The notes under the pieces are model-generated. The model did not search any database. It saw only the letters and a list, made by a program, of their open reading frames with translations, and was not told the origin of the DNA. From the NCBI GenBank assembly GCA_030704615.1, contig CM060732.1, forward strand, positions 62,167,053-62,231,052: a stretch of 64,000 bases of DNA. The letters are read 5' to 3'. Numbering within the stretch: position 1 is the first letter of the stretch; each line of letters begins with the position of its first letter. Shown here piece after piece: positions 43,156 through 54,720 of the stretch. This DNA is from Takakia lepidozioides. Taxonomy: Eukaryota > Streptophyta > Takakiopsida > Takakiales > Takakiaceae. The position numbers were made by a program, and so were the translations under genes.

Positions 43156-44160
43156 AGGGGATTCCAAAAGGGCCTTGATGTGAAATGCCTCACAATTCAA
43201 TTAATCACCCACTAAAAGTGTCACAAGCCACAAAAGGTACATAATGACCTTGCAATGACTTCACCCTTTTAAGCATGCTCAACATAACAGCAGTTATGAG
43301 ATCAAAAGCCATACCACACCAGATAAGGAGCTTGTTCGGAATTTTCAGAATTTCTTTCAGGCTTGGGGCAGCCTTGCTATCAATCCAGCAGGAATCCTCT
43401 AGAAGGGCACCAAAATCCTGCCATATACAAGAAGTATATTTCAAGGTTATCATCTGAGAAACATACATATTTGTGGACTTTTGTAAATAACAAACAAGCA
43501 TCTTGCCTATCTGAGATGATCGTGTTCTTAGTCACCACAAGCTATCGTTTTCCATAAGCTATCGTTCTTAGTGATGCAAGGTCATTTGCTTTGGAAAGAG
43601 AAGTTGAGAGTAACAATCCAGAAGATGTCATGAAACCCTTGCTGCACCTACGGGTGCCAATTTCTCCTGTTCTATCCTGCCACAAAGAGCAAGCCATCAG
43701 CTCCTTGCCAGGCATTTCAGACTTCAGTTGTAAAGATACATGATAAAGGTGCATGATAAATATGGATGGTAACGGTACATGATAAAGGTACATGATAAAT
43801 GTGGATGATAAATGTGAAGTATGCAATGACTGAAAAATAATAATTAATTCTACAGAAATAGGCATCTCCTGCGGAAATATGTTCTGTATGTTCGAAATAA
43901 ACACATGACGTGGCGTGGCCTGGGCTCATAGGCTCACAAGCTCACCTCCAGGCTCACGATCTAGCATTCCCCGTGTTCTTATGAATGCAATACCTTATCT
44001 TCCATAAGTTAATAGTTATATATTATAATTTAATTGAATTGCGAGTTGACAATTCACTTGAATTACGAATTTGTAATTCAATTGAATTCTTAATTCTTAA
44101 TTCAATTAAAAAAATTGCAATTCAATTGAATTGATCAGCTTAATGGTGCAATTATCTTCT
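43156..44160. mobile_element. Decayed relative of the long-TIR MULE (one end visible)
   Basis: 43156-43225 ('aggggattccaaaagggcct', 'tgatgtgaaatgcctcacaa', 'cacccactaaaagtgt') matches the terminal 70 bases of the element at 44444. At 44030-44150 the 'caattcaattgaatt' sub-repeats of the same TIR reappear, possibly its eroded other end. Between them, on the minus strand, exon-like pieces occur: 43533-43730 (ELMACSLWQDRTGEIGTRR) and 43260-43420 (FGALLEDSCWIDSKAAPSLK, SLKEILKIPNKLLIWCGMAF), with AG/GT-like borders, suggesting captured gene fragments. Source gene not recognised. Confidence 0.4.
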
Positions 44161-44198
44161 CATATATTTGAATCTGGCCTTAGGTTTTTGGTAGGTAC

Positions 44199-45862
44199 CA
44201 TTGATAGAAGATTCCAAGGAGACAACTACGTTCACGTGTAAGTATAGCACGTTTAAGTGTGAAGCAATGTCGTTTGGTCTCTGCAACGTTGTGGCCATCT
44301 TTCAGAGATTAATGGATGTTGTACTTGACAATCTAAGGTGGGAATGTGCACTAGTTTACATTGAATATGATATCAATGTATATTCTGCAGACTTTGATTC
44401 TAACTTTATTTAACGGGTGTTGTGCCAACTTAGGGTTCCATGTAGGGAATTCCAAAAAGGCCTTGATGTGAAATGCATCGCAATTCACTTGATCACCCCC
44501 TAAAAGTGCGCAATTCAATTGAATTGCAAGGGCAATTCAATTGAACTAACCCTAATTTGCAATTCAATTGAATTGTCAACTAGCAATTCAATTGAATTAC
44601 CAATTCGCAATTCAATTGTATCGCTAGTTGGCAATTCAATTGAATTGCTGACTACAATTCAATTGAATTGTAATCTATAATTTTTAACTTATTTCTGTAT
44701 ATAATATTTATTTATTTATTTATTTTAAATTATACATATATACATACACAGGTATAAGCTAAAAATACATGTTGCCCGTCTATTCTTGCTGTCCGTCTGT
44801 CAATCCTTTGCCCGTGGTAAGGCTTGAGCCCAAGATAAGCCTAAGGGAGAGCGAGAGAGAGAGAGGAAGTCACGAAGCGCTTGTAAAAGCGGGATTGTCT
44901 CTCTTTGTGGATGTTGGTGCCAATATATGGCTATGTACATATACCAAACATGATACCAATGTAAGAGTATCAACGTGTAAGAGTTTGATATATTAAACTT
45001 ATATGGAACACACATCCCAACTTCAACATGATACCTTTGTAAGGGTATCTCAAATTTTGATAATTCTCAAGATGAACATATTTTTTGTTTTCTTTGTCCT
45101 GGGCCAGATACTAGTGTTAGGGGACTACATGGTGATGCAGGGGAAGCCTTTCATCAATTGTCAGGTTTGATTTTGTCTGTTTTTTTCGGAGCCAACCATG
45201 TTTCTTTTGCCAGTGAATCACAGGAAGCTGCTAATCTGTCTCCGTCTCTGGCTCTCCCTTTCTCGCTGAGGCTGAGGGTGGCTTCACAACTCCACAATTT
45301 CCTCAAGGGCACAAGAAAGAGGGGCAGCAAGAATAGATGGGCAACATGTATTTTTAGCTTATACTCTTATATGTGTATAAATATAATTTGAATATATACA
45401 TGTACATATATATTTTATATTATATACAAAAATAAGTTAAAAATTATAGATTACAATTCAATTCAATTGTAGTCAGCAATTCAATTGAATTGCAAGTTGA
45501 CAATTCAATTGAATCGTGTGCCGACAATTCAATTGAATTGCAAATTAGGGTTAGTTCAATTGAATTGCCCTTGCAATTCAATTGAATTGCGCACTTTTAG
45601 GGGGTGATCAAGTGAATTGCGATGCATTTCACATCAAGGCCTTTTTGGAATTCCCTATTCCATGTCTAAAGGTGAAAGCCAAGAATTGTGACTTATGTAT
45701 GGCTAAACTACGGTTTCCAGGTCATGTCTTTTGTGGTGAAGGGTTTAAGCCTAACCTCACTAAAATCTAGGTTGCGTGGAACTTCCCACTCCCTCGTGAC
45801 AAACACTTGGTTTATGTTTTTCTTGGCTTGGCTTCATATTATCGCAGGTTTATATCGGGTAT
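44199..45862 (+). pseudogene. Ty3/gypsy reverse transcriptase remnant split by a MULE
   Basis: Left part, 44199-44434: ETTTFTCKYSTFKCEAMSFG and LCNVVAIFQRLMDVVLDNLR correspond to the gypsy RT block '..F.VMPFGLxNAPATFQRLMD'; the catalytic YxDD is degraded to YIEYD. Right part, 45657-45862: LKVKAKNCDLCMAKLRFPGH, GEGFKPNLTKI and WNFPLPRD...VYVFLGLASYYRRFI match the following RT block ('KCxFxxxxxxFLGHVVS...FLGLAxYYRRFI'). Joining the flanks across one copy of the 9-bp target duplication restores continuity (LRVPC-LKVKAK). Confidence 0.8.
44435..45665. mobile_element. Non-autonomous MULE with ~340-bp TIRs and 9-bp TSD
   Basis: The element is 44444-45656 (1213 bp). Both ends read AGGGAATTCCAAAAAGGCCT in inverted orientation; the TIRs run 44444-44791 and 45325-45656, with the outer ~135 bases essentially identical. 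They contain many CAATTCAATTGAATTG sub-repeats. Flanks GTTCCATGT (44435-44443) and ATTCCATGT (45657-45665) form a 9-bp duplication with one mismatch, the Mutator-superfamily size. The 530-bp interior has a purine-rich (GA)n tract and no transposase. Confidence 0.85.
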
Positions 45863-45866
45863 TACT

Positions 45867-45920
45867 TTTTTTAATACCAACCGGGTCTTGGTATTGAAAA
45901 GAAATTATTTTTCAATACCA
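45867..45920. repeat. Hairpin-forming inverted repeats
   Basis: GGTATTGAAAA (45890-45900) and TTTTCAATACC (45909-45919) are perfect inverted arms around an 8-base loop, and 'aataccaaccgggtcttggtatt' just before is itself near-palindromic. It may be the end of an unrecognised element directly after the gypsy remnant. Confidence 0.5.
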
Positions 45921-46329
45921 GCCGGTTCCATAGTATTGGAGGATCACTTAATTTTAATATCCGTCGGTTATCAATAGTAGTATGATTTTTTATTTGCGGG
46001 TGTGTATCAATAGGATGGGTATTCCAATCATAATACTAGCTAGTTATAAACCCGGATATATATATTAAAATTAAAATTAAAATCACCAATAAATCATTAA
46101 TATGTCTTTTATTAAATTTAGAAACATACTTGATTTCACAAAGAAATTGAATATTCTGTTGTAAAATTCAGACTTTGCATTATATAATATTGTTGCTGAT
46201 TTTAGTATGCAAGTGAAGCAAGCTTAATTAAAAGAAAACTGATTGCAAGCCTCGTCGTCAAACATGCCAACATCTGCAAAGAGGTCCTCATATTTGATGT
46301 TCAATGTTCATCAATCATATTGTCTTCCG

Positions 46330-47450
46330 ACAGAAAACCTTGATCCATTGCTCAACCACCTTGCAATCCATCCGCACATCATCCGGCCAATTCTTTAAAA
46401 TTAGCATCAATGCGTCAAGGTTGTCAATGTCAAGTCGACATCGTCACATACTACTAATGAGTCCAGCAATGCTAACGATTTGTTCGGTCTCTATTTGCGA
46501 ATCCACAATCCCAAAAATTGCTCTAGCAAAGAAACTGATGCTCGGAAATTAAACCTCGTGAACCTTCCACCACCCAAGGAGACATTTACATTCATCAATA
46601 TTGACATCTATCCGACGGAACAACAATAATTCAGATTTGAGAAACCAATTGTGGCTTTTTCATTTGAGGTGGTTGATCCAAATAAAGAATCTTCAAAAGA
46701 CACATCTTGTAAAAAGAGAGTATGATGTTGACCCGGATTCAAGCGCTTAAAGATGTTGGTCAAAAGTGGAAATGGCAACCACATGTGTACCGCTAGATGT
46801 CCCTGCCCACATAATCAATAATCAATGATAGGCCCTTGTATCGGGGATCAAGCATGAGGGCCAACATATTGTGTGCCTTATCCGCTGAAATGAAACTATA
46901 AATGACAAAAATGGTTGTATCATGGAAACAATCAGTTAGCCTACATGCAGACAGATAAAATATCCAACTTAGAATCAAAATCCCCAAGTTAGCAATTAGG
47001 GTTCATATTGGTCATTTGCGTGAAATTTCATTGCATCGTCATAGACAAAGAAATTGTTGCAGCAAGTGCATCAGAAAGTAGTCAATATCCCCGCGATTGA
47101 TTCATAATACATTGATGAACCACCAAGGTCAGGGCTTCAGCTTTGTAGCTATATCCCATCTGGCAAGTTGGGCGGCGCCGCACTCACAAATTTGCCAGCT
47201 TGTGGGCTCGGTACAGGTGATTGGAGTGTCAAGCTTTGCCGCCCATAATAAAGGTTTATTGCATCACGGTATTCCAATGTCTCTTGAAATAAAATCATCT
47301 TCGACGCAAAATCTGGTCTTCACGGATGTTTTGAGTTTCGGAGGTGACAGCCCTGCGTCTATGCATGCCTTCGCCCATTCCCGTTGACCCTTTCCAGATT
47401 TCTTGGTCCAAGCAATTGTTGTTTGAAGAACAACCTGGGCATCTTTCAAA
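46330..47450 (-). pseudogene. hAT transposase remnant
   Basis: Read from 47450 downwards: KSGKGQREWAKACIDAGLSP and PPKLKTSVKTRFCVEDDF (pre-catalytic hAT block), then a decayed middle, then AHNMLALMLDPRYKGLSLII (LALMLDPRYK block), and finally SFFARAIFGIVDSQIETEQI, the C-terminal dimerisation domain, with DIDNLDALMLILKNWPDDVR. Several stops and frameshifts. Terminal repeats were not identified. Confidence 0.75.
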
Positions 47451-48620
47451 AAAAAAAAAAAAAAAAGACTCCGACCAAAGCCAACGACGTGACTAAGAGC
47501 TCGTGAAAAATCTCGAGTCTTCTATCGTGCGAGGGTAAATTGGATGCTGGTATGACAGACATTACTACAATAAACTGGAACTAAAAATAAGATGAAAAAT
47601 TGTACCGGAGACTCGCACCGCCTGCCGCCATCGCCATTGGTAAACAAATGCGGCGATTCTGGTCCTTGCAAGCGCGCTCTCCTTTCGTAGGAGCTCAATA
47701 ACCGTCACTGCACCCGAAACCGACATCATCTACCGTTGGATTACATTTCACTCCATGAAATCTACAAAATCCATAGATAATGTCGAATTCATGTACAATC
47801 ACGGATTGTCACCATATCTGAAACGGACATTATCTGCGATTTTTGTATATTTTATGCAGCGAAATGTAATCATCCGCTAGATGATATTGGTTTTGCGTAC
47901 AGTGACGATTTGGATATGCACATCTTACGGTGTTCAAACCCTAGCTCATCATTATGCTCCCCCATAACTGGTTGAGTATGTATCTACTAACGACTGGCTC
48001 ACTGGACGCTTGTTACAGACAGTAACATGCGACCCTCACAAAATTTGATAACCTTCTTGTGCATGGATGTAAAGTATCGATAACCGAGCTGGACATGGAT
48101 GTAAAAAAATCGATAATTGGGTTGCGCATGGATGACTGTCACTCTCTCGATGTTTCGAAAACCCGGTTATGTCCGGTTACCTAGTCCATTATGTTGCAGT
48201 ATCCATCCACTTCCTCTGCGCCTTTTGTTTCTCGAGCCCTCCGACTTTTTTCCTCGTACTCGCTTCTCTTCTTTTCTTGCTGCATGTTCTTACTTTACGT
48301 CCGGCATGTCCACTTCCACGCACGTCCCCACCCAGTTAATTGGTAGCAGCTTGTGAGTTTATTTTTGCTTAGTTACAGTACTTGTGTAGGTGACATTTCA
48401 TGTTTCCGACTCTCCGAGGTTGCGGGGTTTTTAAAGTCTGCTTCTGCTTCTGGAGAGGAAATCAAGGTGATTTGAGGCGCGGAGGTGCACTTGAGGTGCG
48501 CAACATTATTTCTTTGTTTCTGGATTCATGTTTGTGGTTTGTAGAATAAGGTAGGGCTTATTTTCTTGTACAAGTTTGCTGATGGTAGGTCTCGTTCTGT
48601 ATTGGGGTTTGTTGTTTGCA
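47451..48620. other. Intergenic; probable promoter side of the next locus
   Basis: A_n tract at 47449-47466. No coding resemblance. A pyrimidine-rich region with 'cttttgtttctcgagccctc' and 'tgcttctgcttctggagagg' near 48230-48460 would fit a transcribed leader. Confidence 0.35.
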
Positions 48621-48695
48621 ACAGAGGTTTAGGGCTAGAGTTTAGGGTGAGAGTTTAGGGCTATTAGGATTTTAGGGTTTACAAGTATGGGTTTT
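48621..48695 (+). promoter_or_regulatory. Cluster of TTTAGGG motifs (telo-box-like)
   Basis: At least four TTTAGGG heptamers occur within 60 bases ('gtttagggctagagtttagg', 'gagtttagggctattagg', 'ttttagggtttac'). Plant telo-boxes (AAACCCTA on the other strand) are promoter or 5' UTR elements of growth-related genes. The cluster lies 90-165 bases upstream of the ATG at 48787. Confidence 0.5.
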
Positions 48696-48786
48696 GCTTG
48701 CTTTGCGATAGCGGTTGGGGTTTGGAGAGACCACGAAAGAAGAAAATTCGCAAACGTTGATGAAATTTTGATTGTTGCTTACAGAA

Positions 48787-49161
48787 ATGCCTCTGAGGGA
48801 CTACTTAGAGGTGGCTACTGCGCAGCTATGCAATGACATTGTTCTCAAAGCTGGTGGTCGCATTGAGAAGGACAAGCTTTGGAGCCAGTGTGTGCATGGA
48901 CATGATGTTATTGATGTACATAAGAGCCTGCATATGTGTGTCAAGATTCTGTTGTTAATCGGCCAAGCGTTGACAAATGATCGAGATAGACTTCAAATGA
49001 AGATGAAGAAGGCTGTGGCCAGAATTGAGGAGCACATATTGCCTCATAGTTCACACGGTGAAGAAACAATGTCTCAGATTAAGGATGACATTGAGAGTTT
49101 CTTAAAGGACAACGGTCTCCAACCCACCATCAACCAGCAAAAGCAGTTGTTCCAACTTTGA
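48787..49161 (+). CDS. Unrecognised protein, 124 codons, perhaps first part of a larger gene
   Basis: ATG directly after a plausible acceptor (gcttacag|aaATG), giving MPLRDYLEVATAQLCNDIVL and a Lys/Asp-rich, probably helical protein (QMKMKKAVARIEEHILPHSS, SQIKDDIESFLKDNGLQPTI). No family recognised. It may continue in exon-like pieces beyond the CACTA element: 50440-50800 (an acidic frame, then EYARIQTKLNCIQEIHEVYS after an in-frame TAA) and 51632-51786, which ends in a C-terminal membrane-like helix (NYITLGVIVIGFLAILQLRK, stop TAA). If so, the gene is interrupted and decaying. Confidence 0.35.
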   Translation: MPLRDYLEVATAQLCNDIVLKAGGRIEKDKLWSQCVHGHDVIDVHKSLHMCVKILLLIGQALTNDRDRLQMKMKKAVARIEEHILPHSSHGEETMSQIKDDIESFLKDNGLQPTINQQKQLFQL

Positions 49162-49228
49162 AACCGGGAGCAGAAACTTCGAAATTGAACATCTTCATGT
49201 CTGCCTATGTTGTTTCGATGAGGATGCC

Positions 49229-50048
49229 CACTACAGGAAAAGGGGTGGGGGGGGGGGGGGGGGGGTTTCGACGCCAGGGCCACGCCGCAATGTCGGGCAG
49301 GGGGGAGGAACCAAATTTGCGACGTCCGAGGGTTACAAGCCCGTCGCAAGGGCGTCACCAAAAAAACGTCGCAAATTTACGACCAAAGGGGGTCGCAAAA
49401 AAGCGAAACCGCGTTTTGCGACGCCTGGGCGTCGCAAAAAAAAAAACCCTACTCTGCATTGCAGAATTAGCACCGTCCGAGGGTCGCAAAGTGCGATATC
49501 CGGACGTCGCAATTTAAGGGGGTACATTCGAATTTAGGCGGGAAAATTTGAATTTCAAAAATTTGTTGACCATTGACTCCGGCGTTGACCATTGACTCCA
49601 GTTTTGTCTAATGGAGATATGTTCATTGATTTACATATATCATGCAATGCATACTTGAACGTAAGACCTCCACGTTATAACAATTCTAAGACACTGCAGA
49701 CTAACCAACACACATGCGCTACATCTATGTATCACAAAAACAATCTAATTATATATATATATATATATATATGAAGATTTATTTCAAGTTCCTTCTAAGG
49801 GGGTCCCTCTTGTGACGCCTGGGAGTTGCAACCTCCACAACCTTAGTGCCCAGCCCCAGCCCCAGCCCCAACGTCGTCGTCGTTGTTGCACCCCCCCCAC
49901 CGCCAGACACCCCAAGCAACGTCCTTAGACTACAATATCATTGCGACCCCCTGTGGCGATGCCGTTGCGACCCCCTGGCGTCGCAACGTTGACCGTCCCA
50001 GCGCGGGGCGCCCCAACGAGACTTTTGTGAAGTTGAGGGCCGCAAAGC

Positions 50049-50092
<44 letters not shown>

Positions 50093-50385
50093 ATTGTGGT
50101 GATGTTGTTGCAATGTCTTGGCGTCACAGATGCGCTGGGGCGCCCTCAGTGACTTTTTGAGACACCGGGGCGTCGCAAGAAAAAATATCTGTCATAGCGA
50201 GGGCCCTCTTTCCGCCTTCATGCCACCTTGCAATGGCTGGGCGTCGCAATGGTGTCGCAGCGGGGGATTGCGACGCCAAGGGCGTCGCAAAAAAAGCGCC
50301 GCGGGCTCGGCGTCGTGGGCTTAGCGCCGCGTGGGGCGTGGGGGCGCGGCTGGCGTCGCAAAACCCCCCCCCATTTGATGTAGTG
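49229..50385. mobile_element. Non-autonomous CACTA element
   Basis: Starts CACTACAGGAAAAGGGGTGG and ends CCATTTGATGTAGTG, so the termini are CACTAC/GTAGTG followed inward by a G run on one side and a C run on the other. Ten or more copies of GCGTCGCAA or its complement occur in both orientations, the subterminal-repeat arrangement of CACTA elements. Interior has long A runs (50050-50087) and no transposase. Candidate 3-bp flanks (GCC/CAA) do not match, so a target duplication is not demonstrated. Confidence 0.65.
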
Positions 50386-51250
50386 CAAAACTTATTTCTA
50401 CATCTATTGACGGCTGTCTACCATCGTCAAACATATCCTGCACCACCACATGAGGTGTCTTTTGAGGATTCGTCTCCTGATGTCCTAGATGAGGAGTTTG
50501 ATGGTGTTTGTGACACGAATCGGTCTTTTCAAGGATTCAACGTTTCGGGTGAAACGATCTCTTTTGTTTCCAGGCCTCTTGATGACAACATAAAAACGGT
50601 TACACCAGTTTCTGAACATGGTACCAATGCTCTTATCATAGTTGAGGTAACTAGCCAAGGTGGTCAAATGTTCAAAAAATTAGCTCAGCTGGAATAAGAC
50701 CTCGAGTATGCTCGAATCCAGACAAAACTGAATTGTATTCAAGAAATTCATGAAGTATATTCCATCTCTTTGGAGGATATTGCAATCAATTTCAGTACGT
50801 ATCAAGTCATGTGAACGAACCAGAAAGACAGATTCCTTCAAATTTTGTAATGTTAATTCTGCCTAAACAAGAGATATCAGAATACCTTTGTTAAACCGTT
50901 TGAAGCTTGACAGAAGTGGCGACCTATCTATGTTTGAGCTATCTTGCATCAGTCTTTTTCATTTATGTTATTTGTGGTTTACTTGATGTTTGTGTCACAT
51001 ATCAATCATTTGTTATTTGACTCGGTTGTTTGTTTCATAGGTGGTGGCATTTGCGGGTATCAACACGACGCAGATTCATTACTACGGGGATTACTATGAT
51101 TTTATGTTTGGTAAGATGGTTATCTCTTGTTTTCCAGAGTATTTTCCCCGGCTTTATCACATGACGGTCCTACTGGAGGACTTTTTTTCTTCTGCAGCAA
51201 TCATAAGTGATTCTATTTCCATTCTATTTCCAGCTACTTAGATGTTTTAT

Positions 51251-51329
51251 AAGTTGAAATTGCATTATACACTAGTTCTTTGCATTCACTAGTTGAAATT
51301 GCATTGTACATTAGTTCTTTGCATTCACT
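51251..51329 (+). repeat. Two-copy tandem repeat, ~40 bp
   Basis: 'agttgaaattgcattatacac' / 'agttgaaattgcattgtacat', each followed by 'tagttctttgcattcacta'. The two copies differ at a few positions. Confidence 0.85.
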
Positions 51330-51337
51330 ACTTTGAT

Positions 51338-51532
51338 TATCCCTAATAGTGAAGGCGGGTTTATGATGCGGGTGGGTAATTAGTGAAGGTGATACTGAAT
51401 TTCATTGTGATGTAAAATTAACGTGATATGAAGATTTCAGCCACTCAGTAAAAATTTCAGCCCTTACTAATTTTGAAATTTGCAAAATAGTGTGTGCTTT
51501 TGGAATTAGTGTCACACGCACTATTAGGGATA
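51338..51532. mobile_element. Small MITE with TA flanks (mariner/Stowaway-like)
   Basis: Inverted termini TCCCTAATAGTG (51340-51351) and CACTATTAGGGA (51519-51530), 191 bp in total, flanked on both sides by TA. Counting the flanking bases, the inverted arms extend to ATTATCCCTAATAGTG. No coding content. Confidence 0.55.
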
Positions 51533-51786
51533 ATTAGTGTAGTTCTTGCATTTACCTACATTTGATTTTGATTATGCAGGTCGTCCTAAGTTCAACGTTC
51601 AAACAATAGCTTGGAGCTTGCCGAAGCTTGATTTCTGATGTGAAGGAGATCCTTGGAGAGTTGATGAAGGTTAAGAGACAACAAGATATGAACTATACTA
51701 CCTTGACGAAGGTGCAAAACTGGAACTATATTACCTTGGGAGTTATTGTTATAGGTTTCTTGGCAATATTACAGTTAAGAAAGTAA

Positions 51787-53924
51787 CCACTAGGAGGCCT
51801 TATTAGCTTGCCCATCACTAGTTCATGAGTATTTACAACTAGTCTTAGAAACATGAATGGCTCAATTGTTGCCTTCTCCCACATGTAAATGTTACATTTT
51901 TCAAGTAAAGAGAATGCTATCAGGCATTGCAATTTTTTCCCTGAAATAACATTTTGCAAGTATAGTGTACATCCTTGTTCCTCGGATGGCATTTTGATGG
52001 GTGTAGGAGTTGCGACGGGTTTTTGCTGCCAAGGACGTGATGGGGAACATGCTTTGTGGCGTTGCACTCCAATTCTCCAAGCCTTTTTTTTATCAACGAC
52101 TCCATAACAGTATAGTTCGTAGATTTGAGTCTAAAAGCTGCTCATCTCCATTCTTGAGTGCGATAAACTTTCATTGGTGAATAGATTCCTTTCATCTGCT
52201 GATACTCAAGTCTTATGGAGGCTCTAAAGCCCTCAGAACTTAGTAGTAATTTGAGTAGCCTTACCTGGTGCCTTCATTCAGTTAAACCCGTGAAGTGGAA
52301 TAATGCACTAAGAAGAAATTGTGTGGAACATGTAGCTCATTCATGAAAGTGGATTCATTTTGGATTCATTTACACTTGATGTAAGTATCTCATTGCCTCC
52401 ACTTGCGGAGGGCCCAATATTTATATTATGTTATTTAAACAACAGAAGACTCTACAGAAAAGCCTGAAGTCTTATTACTCATGTCACGGTGATTAATGTC
52501 AAGGATAATTAATTGAAAGTTCTAAAACTGATATTAAAATAAAGCTCAAAGTTTCAGACACAGGGATGGCAGATGCAATATTGCATTCATTCAAGGAGCT
52601 TGGGAGGCTGGGTAAATATGTAATGTTCATAATGTTGTTGTGCAAGTTATATAACTTCAAAACATCTTGTTAACGTGAATCATATTGTTGTTGTGATGCT
52701 CGACTAGTGTGCTTTGTGTAGGAGAATAATGTGTACTTATTTTGTACAACATGACAGCAACCGACATTGAGTCTAACATGAGTCTAACAAATCTAAGTTC
52801 CTCATTCTAGCAACTCTCCAAACTGGCCTACCATAAGTTACCACAATCTCCTAATGGTCCACAATTCATCATTCACTCAACATTGACCACTCGATTGCTA
52901 ATTTTGTATAACTTAATAAGCTCGTACTTTAGAAACTATATAATTTCTGAATTAGCTCTTAATATCATGGGCAAGCTCCTTAATAATGTTAAATACCTGT
53001 TGTTTGAACAATAGAAGAGAGATCATAGGCCCATTTTCTATGTCGTGTAGAGGCTGAATGATGTTGGTTTGAAAGTACTGGAAATCTACATTGACATATA
53101 TATGTTGTTTTAACCTGCAAAGTGCAAAGATCAAACACAGGGCCGGATGCATAAATGATAATGCATTGCTCACAACTTGCACAACTTGCAAAACTTAACT
53201 GCCAATGTGTCCCTCTTCTTCGCAAGTAATGTTTCCCAAAGATAAAACCAAGGGATAGCCACTGACCTTTCCATTGTTTGAGTGATGTCTAATCACTATA
53301 GAATATTAGAGGGGCTATGATCCCACCCAGCCAACCAATGTAGCCTTGCATAAATCGCCACCAATTGCAAGTGCTTGGGACAGAGAGTATGAAGGTTGTC
53401 TTGTACTAGATGATGGAACCAACGATGGTGGACCCAGGTCAAAACCCTCACTATTGGCACGGGCTGAAAAAAAATGTGGAAACAGCTACTGAACCAAATA
53501 CTTCAGCCCTTGAAGGAGCTAAGCTTCAAGTAACATTCTATTAAACATGATATGTCGTCAATAATATTTATTGAACTGATTTCCACATAATTTAGAAACT
53601 ATTGGTGACAATGACGATTCATATCTCAATTGTGCATGTGCAGAGGAACTATCATGATTAATCCCCATGGGGTTGAGCACTTCGTTTTTCCGTTTTTTTT
53701 TTTGCGTATGTATACGATCATCCGGAAGGGTGCAAGGTAATTATGTTTTGATAGATAAAGTGAATTGAACGCTTTTCAAATTCCTACATGTAATATTTGC
53801 TTCTCAGACTTTGTAGCCACATTGTCTTTGACTTACTAGGGAATTGGCCCTCCACAGAAATGATATTGTAGCAAGGATATTCATTTGCCATAACTCAAAC
53901 TGAAAAATCGCAGGTAGTGTGTTG
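51787..53924. other. AT-rich stretch, no gene recognised
   Basis: A minus-strand frame at 51726-52067 has protein-like parts (TLYLQNVISGKKLQCLIAFS) but no identifiable family, and probably belongs to a transposon remnant. The remainder shows nothing. Confidence 0.3.
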
Positions 53925-54720
53925 AGGTTGGCTTTGATGTTGTTAATGCTATTATGTACTTCGTCTATTCACAGGTCACAGGGACCCACGATACACAACG
54001 GCCTTGTAGCTTGTGATACTATGCTACCAGTGGTTTATCAGACTGAAATGGAGATGAAATCAGTCGTCAGCGCCATGAATGAAGCACAATCACAAGTTCA
54101 AGCCACTGAAATCTCAAAGCAGTATTCTTTACATGCAGTTGAGGTATGTGAATGTCATATTTTTTGAATAACAGATTCAATTATTTTAGTGGGTCCAACT
54201 TAGAAAAAAAATGGTAGATGCAATAGGTCAAACAACCTCTAACTTAGTAATTCTATTTGCAGTGTGCTTTGTGGGGCTTCAACGGAGGTGAGACTGAGAT
54301 GGCCGGATGCCCATACAAGTGCATTCATGTCGATATTTTACATCAGTCAGATCTAGGAGTCTTTAAATATTGGTGGGCATTCTTCAAACGTCAGATAATA
54401 CTCAGAGCTGGAGCCTACAAGAAATGGATCGTCGCCTCTTAAACATCAGAAGGACCTCCCGCTACCAGACATTTCGGATACCTGACACTGAAAGAGGTGG
54501 CTACTTCTGCTCAAATGCTCATTTCGCTGCCTTTGAACACTGAGCGGTGATGCAAGTCTTAAATACATCATTGAATTTCTATGTTCTATCATTTCAATTT
54601 TCGTGGAGTAGTAATACTTGATGTGCAATAGTCGTTCAATCTAAATTTGCATGGCTTTTGATGGTCACAACTTGTTTGATGGCAGGTTATTGTTGCATGT
54701 ATGGTGGGTCTCTTTGCGGA
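53925..54720 (+). pseudogene. Plavaka-like (CACTA superfamily) transposase remnant
   Basis: Exon-like pieces separated by GT/AG-like borders. The frame at 54257-54442 reads CPYKCIHVDILHQSDLGVFK followed by YWWAFFKRQ, matching the 'xxHxxDLGLFK' landmark of these transposases. Then come KNFRIPDTE-like and FAAFEH-like sequence near 54465-54540 in another frame. Multiple stops. Confidence 0.5.

Noticed and set aside
44030-45600. CAATTCAATTGAATTG repeats as a CRISPR or satellite array
   Set aside because: Spacing is irregular and the repeats lie inside the inverted terminal repeats of a MULE; the genome is eukaryotic.
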